Below the pieces are notes generated by a model. It worked only from the letters and a program-made list of their open reading frames with translations. It was not told the DNA's origin and made no database searches. From UBA8518 sp041659585 (GTDB lineage Bacteria; Patescibacteriota; Minisyncoccia; Moranbacterales; UBA2206): DNA of 10,861 nucleotides. Both the position numbers and the translations under genes were made by a program. Where the stretch lies: the NCBI GenBank assembly GCA_041659585.1, contig JBAZXY010000039.1, positions 1-10,861 on the forward strand, written 5' to 3'. This document shows, piece after piece, positions 6,873-10,861 of this stretch (position 1 is the first letter of the stretch; every line of letters begins with the position of its first letter).

Positions 6873-6886
6873 AATAAAAAACTATT

Positions 6887-7693
6887 ATGATATTACTTAT
6901 CTTTTTTATTCTCGGTCTGGCTATTGGCAGTTTTTTGAATGTGGTGGTCTACCGTCTGCGGGTGGCGGAAACCTTGGTCTCTGGTCGGTCGCATTGTCCG
7001 CATTGCCAAACAACCATTGCTTGGTATGATAATATTCCGGTTATCAGTTTTATTTTATTGAAATTTCGTTGTCGCAATTGTCAGAAGAAGATTTCTTGGC
7101 AATATCCTATTGTGGAAATTATGACCGCTTTGCTATTTGTGCTGGTGGGAAATTATTTTTTTCAAGAAACTGATCTGTTTTCCTGGATTACCACTGGCTA
7201 CTATCTTGCGATATTGTCTTGTTTGGTGGTGATTTTGGTGTATGATTTCTTGTACATGGAAATTCCTGGCATTGTGTTGTGGTCCGCGATTTTTGGCGCT
7301 ATTGTTTTCACTTTGTTTATCGATGGGGGGCGTGAAATGGTGAATGGGATGCAAGTGGCAGACTTTCTGACCTATTCGGGGATGTTGGCGGGCACAGTGG
7401 CTTTTGCCTTTTTTTTCTCGATGGTGGCAGTCAGCAAGGAGCAATGGATGGGGATGGGTGATGCTTATCTGGTGATTTTGTTGGGTTTCATTGTGGGTTG
7501 GCCAAACATTCTTTTGGCACTGATGTTGGCTTTTTCCCTAGGCGCTTTGACGGGCATTGCGCTCATTCTGGCGAAGAAAAAAAAGATGGGCAGTCAATTG
7601 CCGTTCGCCCCATTCCTAGTGCTCGGCACCATCATCACTTTGTTTTGGTATGCGCCGATTGTGAAATGGTATGGCAGTTTATTTATGTTTTAA
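6887..7693 (+). CDS. pilD: Prepilin peptidase / N-methyltransferase (PilD)
   Basis: Polytopic membrane aspartyl protease that cleaves class III signals and methylates the new N-terminus, 268 aa. The N-terminal signature GLAIGSFLNVVVYRL is at 10-24. The cytoplasmic zinc loop has C37-x2-C40 and C62-x2-C65, as in bifunctional PilD. The first catalytic Asp is D120 in YDFLYMEIP, with the usual spacing to the IP dipeptide. The second is D192 in GMGD (189-192). The residue two after the Asp is Tyr, where many homologues have Lys (GxGDxKL). Several hydrophobic segments fill the rest. It is the only peptidase here and would serve all eight prepilins of the window. No SD precedes the ATG; the start at 6887 gives the expected short N-terminus before GSFLN. 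It begins the block that continues with minor pilins, 15 bases upstream of the next gene. Confidence 0.95.
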   Translation: MILLIFFILGLAIGSFLNVVVYRLRVAETLVSGRSHCPHCQTTIAWYDNIPVISFILLKFRCRNCQKKISWQYPIVEIMTALLFVLVGNYFFQETDLFSWITTGYYLAILSCLVVILVYDFLYMEIPGIVLWSAIFGAIVFTLFIDGGREMVNGMQVADFLTYSGMLAGTVAFAFFFSMVAVSKEQWMGMGDAYLVILLGFIVGWPNILLALMLAFSLGALTGIALILAKKKKMGSQLPFAPFLVLGTIITLFWYAPIVKWYGSLFMF

Positions 7694-7708
7694 AAAATAT
7701 TAGTTGAT

Positions 7709-8290
7709 ATGAAAAAGGATATTCTCACAAAAAATAGCGGCTTCACTTTGATTGAGATGCTGATCGTCATGGCGATCATTGGTATTCTGTCAGCCACGGG
7801 CTTCATCGGCTATCAGTCCGCCAAAAGGAATGCCGCTTTGCGCGCCGCTCAACGGGAGGTGGCCACCGTCATTCGTTTGGCCCAGGGTTATGCCTTGCAA
7901 GGAAAAACTCAAGGAGGTGGTGCTACAGAAATCACGCCATGTGGTTATGGATTTAGATTTAGATCAGATAAAAAAACTTACGAGATTTTTTATACTCAGG
8001 CAACTGGTGGAAAAAAATGTTATACTGATGCTAGTGGAAATCCTGAAGATAATAGTAATTATCCAGGAACGGGCACTGTAACAACAAATGGTTCATTTGT
8101 TTTAGATAATGATGTCACAACTACAACTGTCATTAATAACACAGAATTTTATTTCAAAATTCCTTTCGGAGTTATTTTAAAGCAAAATGGCGATCCTTTC
8201 ATTGGTACAGATATTACTTTGCAAGATGCTAGTGGTACTGAAGCGAATATAATAAAAATAAACGCTGCGGGAGAAATAATCGAAGATTAA
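7709..8290 (+). CDS. GspH/FimT-like minor pseudopilin
   Basis: Prepilin of 193 aa. Leader of 11 residues (MKKDILTKNSG) is cut after G11; the mature helix is FTLIEMLIVMAIIGILSAT with Glu5 (E16). The helix continues through QSAKRNAALRAAQREVATVIRLAQGYAL, a pattern typical of GspH/FimT proteins, which sit at the tip of the pseudopilus. Two cysteines occur in the body (TPCGYG and KKCYTD). A striking break in base use occurs near 7904. Codons 11-65 have G/C in the third position in 37 of 55 cases, but codons 66-193 in only about 20 of 128. Arg changes from CGC/CGG to AGA and Leu from TTG/CTG to TTA. The body reads Asn/Thr/Asp-rich beta strands and is not recognisable. The start has no SD. Confidence 0.88.
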   Translation: MKKDILTKNSGFTLIEMLIVMAIIGILSATGFIGYQSAKRNAALRAAQREVATVIRLAQGYALQGKTQGGGATEITPCGYGFRFRSDKKTYEIFYTQATGGKKCYTDASGNPEDNSNYPGTGTVTTNGSFVLDNDVTTTTVINNTEFYFKIPFGVILKQNGDPFIGTDITLQDASGTEANIIKINAAGEIIED

Positions 8291-8296
8291 TAATCA

Positions 8297-8328
8297 AAAG
8301 GCTCAACCTTTGCCAAAGATTGAGCTTT
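8297..8328 (+). terminator. Stem-loop between GspH-like and PilV-like genes
   Basis: GCTCAA (8301-8306) pairs with TTGAGC (8320-8325). Inside, CTTT (8308-8311) pairs with AAAG (8315-8318) around a GCC loop. Outside, AAA (8297-8299) faces TTT (8326-8328) with one bulged G. Only three T residues follow the stem, so efficient termination is doubtful. It may instead be a partial terminator or an RNA processing/stabilising hairpin. The next ATG is nine bases downstream. Confidence 0.4.
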
Positions 8329-8336
8329 GAGAATGA

Positions 8337-8864
8337 ATGACTCATAGACAACAAACAATCAACCCAAAAGCTTTTTCCCTCATTGAGGTGCTTTTTTCCG
8401 TAGCGATGTTTGCCATTGGAATCATGGGGGTAGTTGGTCTTATTAATCAAAGCATGGCTGCTTCTATGAATCACCGCAATGAAGCCATTGCCGGACAATT
8501 GGCGCAAGAGGGAATTGAATTGGTGAGAAATATCAGGGATAACAATTGGTTAAGGACTCCTGCTATAGACGCATTTGCCGGCATTCATGATGGAAGAATA
8601 GATTATACGAATACTGGTAGTGTGGAAAATAGCACTGACTATAATCTGCAATTAAATAGCAGCGGACTATATGCGCATAATAATAGTGAAAATATTTTCA
8701 AGCGAAGGATAGTTGTGACTGGCGATAGTATTAACAAAACAATACAAAGTGTGGTGACTTGGGGTGAAGTAACCCCACCTAGTTCTCCTGATGAAAATAA
8801 TTGCAATCCTACGGCCAAGTGTTTTTATACCGAAGTGATGTTGAATGGTGTCTGGGGTAAATAA
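8337..8864 (+). CDS. PilV-like minor pilin
   Basis: Prepilin-like protein of 175 aa. N-terminal sequence is MTHRQQTINPKA followed by FSLIEVLFSVAMFAIGIMGVVGL, the FSLIEVL form typical of PilV. Glu5 is E17. The residue before the cleavage site is Ala12, not the usual Gly, so processing by PilD may be slower. The helix continues QSMAASMNHRNEAIAGQLAQEGIELVRNIRDNNW, and the AxxLAQEGIE-x-VRNIRDNNW pattern is characteristic of this family. Two cysteines near the C-terminus (NNCNPTAKC) may pair. PilV-type proteins help initiate fibre assembly. An overlapping ATG four bases upstream is closed by a stop at once, so 8337 is the only sensible start. It lies between the GspH-like and PilW-like genes as in minor-pilin operons. 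The body is again more AT-rich than the helix. Confidence 0.85.
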   Translation: MTHRQQTINPKAFSLIEVLFSVAMFAIGIMGVVGLINQSMAASMNHRNEAIAGQLAQEGIELVRNIRDNNWLRTPAIDAFAGIHDGRIDYTNTGSVENSTDYNLQLNSSGLYAHNNSENIFKRRIVVTGDSINKTIQSVVTWGEVTPPSSPDENNCNPTAKCFYTEVMLNGVWGK

Positions 8865-8906
8865 TGGGAATAGGATCAATTGGCAGGGATTAATTAAAAA
8901 ATAATT

Positions 8907-9536
8907 ATGATGACCAGTAAAAAAATACAAAATAAGAAAAAAAAAGTAGTGGTTCATCAAGGCTTTTCGCTGATTGAAATGCTGGTTGCGATGCTTATTT
9001 TTGTCATAATGACCTTGGTGATTATGGGAACCTTTTTTGATATGATCAAATCCCGCGCTAGAGTGCGCGCCATCCAGCAGGATGTGGAAGATGCTCGCTA
9101 TGGCATGGAGCTTATGGTCAAAACTTTGCGCATGAGCTCAGTTTTTTCCGCTAACGGTTCTCAAAATAGTATCATTTTTTATGATTATTCGCGAAAGGGA
9201 TGTTTTCAGTACAGAAAAGATTCAACACCTGGTAGTAAGTCTATTCTGGTAGATATAGGTGCTGACCCTACTAAAGTTACTGATCCGTTAGATCAGAGTG
9301 TTTCTGTAGTAAATTGCGGTAGCAACTGGGATTCTTCTAAGACTGGAAAATTGGTAAATGGGACAGCAGATGAATTGTATTTTGATGTGAAGAAATCAGT
9401 TAAGGATACAAGCCTTGGTCACGTTACGATAGCGATGAGGATTTGTGATAAAGGTGATTGCATGGATAGCAATGATTCAGCTACGATTCAATCCAGCGTT
9501 TCTTTGCGCGACTATGGATTAGTTAATGGGTATTAA
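8907..9536 (+). CDS. PilW/GspJ-like minor pilin
   Basis: Prepilin-like protein of 209 aa. It has a long basic leader of 19 residues (MMTSKKIQNKKKKVVVHQG) cut after G19; the mature helix is FSLIEMLVAMLIFVIMTLVIM with Glu5 (E24). The continuation RARVRAIQQDVEDARYGMELMVKTLRMS is typical of the PilW/GspJ N-terminal domain. The body of about 130 residues contains cysteines at KGCFQY, VNCGSN, RICDKGDCM. ATGATG at 8907-8912 gives two possible starts one codon apart; the first is used here, with no SD to decide. GC content drops from about 54% (9061-9140) to about 38% (9181-9420). The gap to the next gene is five bases, so translation is probably coupled. The exact PilW versus GspJ name is less certain than the class. 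Confidence 0.82.
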   Translation: MMTSKKIQNKKKKVVVHQGFSLIEMLVAMLIFVIMTLVIMGTFFDMIKSRARVRAIQQDVEDARYGMELMVKTLRMSSVFSANGSQNSIIFYDYSRKGCFQYRKDSTPGSKSILVDIGADPTKVTDPLDQSVSVVNCGSNWDSSKTGKLVNGTADELYFDVKKSVKDTSLGHVTIAMRICDKGDCMDSNDSATIQSSVSLRDYGLVNGY

Positions 9537-9541
9537 AAAAT

Positions 9542-10039
9542 ATGAAAAAGCTAAAGAATTATCAAGGCTCCATCCTGATTACCACTATTATGGTTTTATC
9601 GATTATCTTGGTGACTACATTGAGCATTGTGTTTGTGTCCAACATCGGTCGCAACATGTCCACCAGCTCCAATAATTCCTTGGTGGCCTATCAACGCGCC
9701 GACACGGGCATTGAAAAAACCTTAGCGGTGATTGTAGATAAATATACTAATAATTCCACAGCTACTCTTGCTGCCTCTATTTGGCATGATAGTGGGGTTG
9801 GTGAATGTGTTACTGTTGGTGCGAACAAGATAATTCAAAAAACAAATGCTGATGGAAATTTTTACACTATTCAATTGGTGAGAAGGAAGCTATCCGATAA
9901 CACTAAATTTGAAAATGTTAATTGTGATGCTTCAGGAGTAACATTTGACAAAATAGTCACTATTGTAGCTGTGGGCATCTTGCCTGGAAAAACCCAGCGC
10001 GCCGTCAGTGCAGATGTGCCACCTAAACCTACGTTGTAA
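9542..10039 (+). CDS. PilX/GspK-like minor pilin
   Basis: Short protein of 165 aa. N-terminus MKKLKNYQG is followed by SILITTIMVLSIILVTTLSIVFV. Cleavage would fall between G9 and S10. Mature position 5 is Thr, so the Glu5 of other pilins is missing; this is normal for PilX/GspK proteins, which cap the fibre and need not pair with a subunit ahead. The helix continues NIGRNMSTSSNNSLVAYQRADTGIEKTLAVI, where the AYQRADTGIEK stretch matches the family's A-x-x-A-x-x-G-x-E pattern. Two cysteines (GECVTV, VNCDAS). GC-rich third positions fall from 36 of 55 codons (residues 9-63) to 16 of 80 (64-143) and rise again to 12 of 22 at the end. It is the last gene of the pilD block; the stop is followed by an inverted repeat and a new promoter. 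Confidence 0.8.
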   Translation: MKKLKNYQGSILITTIMVLSIILVTTLSIVFVSNIGRNMSTSSNNSLVAYQRADTGIEKTLAVIVDKYTNNSTATLAASIWHDSGVGECVTVGANKIIQKTNADGNFYTIQLVRRKLSDNTKFENVNCDASGVTFDKIVTIVAVGILPGKTQRAVSADVPPKPTL

Positions 10040-10046
10040 TCCCTAA

Positions 10047-10061
10047 GAAGATTGAATCTTC
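10047..10061 (+). terminator. Inverted repeat after PilX-like gene, weak terminator candidate
   Basis: GAAGATT (10047-10053) and AATCTTC (10055-10061) are perfect inverted copies around one base, allowing a 5-bp stem with a 5-base loop. No proper T tract follows immediately; TTTT occurs at 10075-10078 within the next promoter. It may mark the end of the pilD block, or be a small operator for the promoter at 10077. Confidence 0.3.
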
Positions 10062-10076
10062 AGCGGATGAATAGTT

Positions 10077-10105
10077 TTGTATAATTTGAAAAAAAGATAT
10101 ATAAT
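10077..10105 (+). promoter_or_regulatory. Promoter of pilin 4
   Basis: The -35 TTGTAT (10077-10082) and -10 TATAAT (10100-10105) are separated by an ideal 17-base spacer. A start near 10112 gives a leader of about 87 bases. Another TATAAT occurs at 10080-10085. The motif TATAATAGA is shared with the ligA promoter and the internal promoter at the end of pilB. Confidence 0.65.
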
Positions 10106-10111
10106 AGACTT

Positions 10112-10198
10112 ATGGAATTCGCCGGTTGGCGGAGATGAATAAGAAAAAACTAAATTCTCTTTTGGGAGAAAACTAGAAAGGCGGGTGAAAATATAACT
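10112..10198 (+). promoter_or_regulatory. Structured leader of pilin 4 with mini-ORF and extended SD
   Basis: The predicted transcript begins at or beside ATG 10112, which opens an 8-codon frame (MEFAGWRR, stop at 10136-10138). A hairpin TTCGCC/GGCGGA with loop GGTT lies at 10118-10133, and another, TTCTCT/GGAGAA with loop TTTG, at 10155-10170. Then comes the shared pilin leader CTAGAAAGGCGGGTGA (10172-10187), and the pilin ATG at 10199. Spacing from SD to ATG is a few bases longer than in pilins 2 and 3. Whether the mini-ORF is translated is unknown. Confidence 0.5.
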
Positions 10199-10600
10199 AT
10201 GAAAAATAGAAAAAATTTAGGTTTCACCTTGATCGAGCTTTTGATCGTTATTGCTATCATCGGTATCTTGGCCTCCGCTATTTTGGTGGGACTAAGTGGT
10301 GCAAGAACTAAATCTAAGGATACTGCAGTATTATCCTCTGTAACATCTTCAGTTGGTGCAGTTCTGTTGTGTCTTGACAAGAAGACAAATCCAGCTAATC
10401 CATCTGATGATGTAGCTATTTGTGGTGGCGCAGATAAGTGGCCAAATTTAGCAGATAATGACTGGGCATGGGATGGAAGCCCAACATTTGCTTTTGCAGC
10501 AGGAACATATAGCTATGGAGCTCATAATATTACTGATAGCGCTAAAACAATAAAATGCTCTAATTTGGATAATGGTAGATGTGTTAAGGTAGGTTTTTAA
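10199..10600 (+). CDS. Type IV pilin 4 (same architecture as pilin 1)
   Basis: Prepilin of 133 aa. Leader MKNRKNLG is cut after G8; the mature start is FTLIELLIVIAIIGILASAILVGL with Glu5 (E13). Cysteines C58, C75, C120 and C128 have almost the same spacing as in pilin 1 (17 residues between the first two, 7-8 between the last two). KWP (80-82) and YSYGA (104-108) also match pilin 1, so a shared two-disulfide body is likely. It has its own promoter, structured leader and terminator, so it forms an independent transcription unit and could be switched separately. G/C-ending codons fall from 15 of 23 (residues 8-30) to about 19 of 103 thereafter, with the break near 10290. Pilin 1 does not show this drop. 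It may be the main subunit or an alternative one. Confidence 0.93.
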   Translation: MKNRKNLGFTLIELLIVIAIIGILASAILVGLSGARTKSKDTAVLSSVTSSVGAVLLCLDKKTNPANPSDDVAICGGADKWPNLADNDWAWDGSPTFAFAAGTYSYGAHNITDSAKTIKCSNLDNGRCVKVGF

Positions 10601-10659
10601 TGAATTGTTTTACTGAAATTAAGTCTATTTTTAGGTGTGTAATTGTAAAAATATTCCCA

Positions 10660-10688
10660 AAAAAACAGGATGAAAATTCCTGTTTTTT
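10660..10688 (+). terminator. Strong intrinsic terminator after pilin 4
   Basis: AAAAAACAGGA (10660-10670) pairs with TCCTGTTTTTT (10678-10688) around a 7-base loop. The core is CAGGA/TCCTG with an A6/T6 base, so it can work in both directions. It lies 60 bases after the pilin 4 stop and ends the pilus locus before ligA. Confidence 0.85.
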
Positions 10689-10698
10689 GTTTGTGGAG

Positions 10699-10740
10699 CC
10701 TAGTGCTATGCTTTTGGATTTCCAATAGCTTAGCTCTAGG
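10699..10740 (+). repeat. Nested inverted repeat upstream of ligA
   Basis: CCTAG (10699-10703) matches CTAGG (10736-10740), GCTA (10705-10708) matches TAGC (10726-10729), and TTGG (10714-10717) matches CCAA (10722-10725) around ATTT. The three arms nest, with small internal loops. It ends about 20 bases before the ligA -10 box, so it could be an operator or a leftover terminator stem. No T tract follows directly. Confidence 0.35.
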
Positions 10741-10761
10741 AGAGAGTCTTTTTTGTGGGTG

Positions 10762-10770
10762 TGGTATAAT
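10762..10770 (+). promoter_or_regulatory. ligA promoter, extended -10, leaderless start predicted
   Basis: TGG (10762-10764) directly before TATAAT (10765-10770) forms an extended -10. No convincing -35 lies 16-18 bases upstream (GAGAGT region). The ATG at 10777 is seven bases after the -10 box, which is where transcription should begin, so the mRNA would be leaderless. There is no room for an SD. Confidence 0.6.
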
Positions 10771-10776
10771 AGAGCT

Positions 10777-10861
10777 ATGGATAAACAATCAGCCAAAAAT
10801 AGAATAGAAAAGCTGGCGAAAGAAATCAACCGTTTGCGCTATGTCTATCATGTCTTGGACG
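10777..10861 (+). CDS. ligA: NAD-dependent DNA ligase, N-terminal end (partial)
   Basis: Only 28 codons are in the window, reading MDKQSAKNRIEKLAKEINRLRYVYHVLD; the gene runs off the end. The E-I-N-x-L-R-Y-x-Y-H-V-L-D stretch matches the Ia domain of bacterial LigA, which binds the nicotinamide end of NAD+ and is normally followed by a P-x-I-S-D-x-x-Y-D motif. LigA seals nicks in replication and repair and has no known role in pili, so the pilus locus ends before it. Start choice: the ATG fits both the family N-terminus and the promoter seven bases upstream. Confidence 0.85.
   Translation, partial: MDKQSAKNRIEKLAKEINRLRYVYHVLD

Larger units (their letters stand above)
6367..6881 (+). repeat. 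Tandem duplication, copy 2 (leader, pilin 3, 3' hairpin)
   Basis: Second copy of the expression cassette seen at 5854-6358, separated from it by only a few bases. It carries the same leader, the same first coding bases and the same 3' hairpin design. Differences concentrate in the middle of the coding region. The two copies are therefore old enough to have diverged, or are being diversified locally. Confidence 0.85.

Noticed and set aside
5854..6881. Direct repeats as a CRISPR array or insertion sequence
   Set aside because: There are only two units, each a full pilin gene with leader and hairpin; no transposase, terminal repeats or spacer pattern is present.
7498..7707. 69-codon + strand open frame inside and past the pilD end
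   Set aside because: It overlaps pilD in another frame, encodes a His-rich sequence without a known pattern, and pilD is intact with all catalytic residues.
5371..10600. Reading the locus as a type II secretion system instead of T4P
   Set aside because: PilT with its retraction motifs, several short pilins and PilV/W/X-like minor pilins favour T4P; no secretin, GspL/M or exoprotein gene is seen. GspH/GspJ/GspK likeness of minor pilins is expected within the superfamily.
10584..10829. Minus-strand open frame between pilin 4 and ligA
   Set aside because: It crosses the strong terminator, the ligA promoter and the ligA start, and has no recognisable domain or RBS; the terminator's A/T arms explain its low-complexity residues.

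Overview
The window is a type IV pilus (T4P) biogenesis locus, all on the + strand, from what looks like a Candidate Phyla Radiation (Patescibacteria/Parcubacteria-type) bacterium. That assignment is inference. It rests on the compact gene order PilN-like, PilO, PilB, CheY-like receiver, PilT, PilC, pilins, PilD, minor pilins and then NAD-dependent DNA ligase; on the A-rich leaders that mostly lack a Shine-Dalgarno (SD) sequence; on moderate GC; and on the absence of a secretin or pilotin inside the window, as in single-membrane cells. No rRNA, tRNA, CRISPR array, transposase or integrase is visible.

Layout. 1-46: tail of a preceding gene, probably PilN-like. 83-5781: a tight motor/platform run of pilO, pilB, a single-domain response regulator, pilT, pilC and a first pilin. 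A good candidate internal promoter lies inside the 3' end of pilB. 5854-6881: a tandem duplication of a whole expression unit (leader, pilin, 3' hairpin), giving two closely related pilins. 6887-10039: prepilin peptidase pilD followed by four minor-pilin/pseudopilin genes (GspH-like, PilV-like, PilW-like, PilX-like). 10077-10600: a fourth pilin with its own promoter and a structured leader, closed by a strong terminator at 10660-10688. 10762-10861: promoter and first 28 codons of ligA, apparently leaderless. No gene-free stretch exceeds 300 bases; the longest are 10040-10198 and 10601-10776, both filled by regulatory elements listed below.

How it works together. PilB (assembly) and PilT (retraction) are the cytoplasmic ATPases acting through the PilC platform. 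PilO and the upstream PilN-like protein form the alignment subcomplex. PilD processes the eight prepilins encoded here. The PilV/W/X/GspH-like minor pilins probably prime and cap the fibre, and the four pilin genes supply alternative subunits. The lone receiver between the two motors is a candidate switch.

Most notable. (1) Several pilin-family genes are mosaics: the conserved N-terminal helix has host-like GC-rich third codon positions, while the exposed body has about 16-20% GC3. (2) Three pilin genes share an identical long SD-like leader that other genes in the window lack. (3) The duplicated 3' hairpins carry compensatory base changes. (4) The ligA start and the pilin-4 leader share a module in which the -10 box sits seven bases before an ATG. 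All counts quoted were done by eye and hand.
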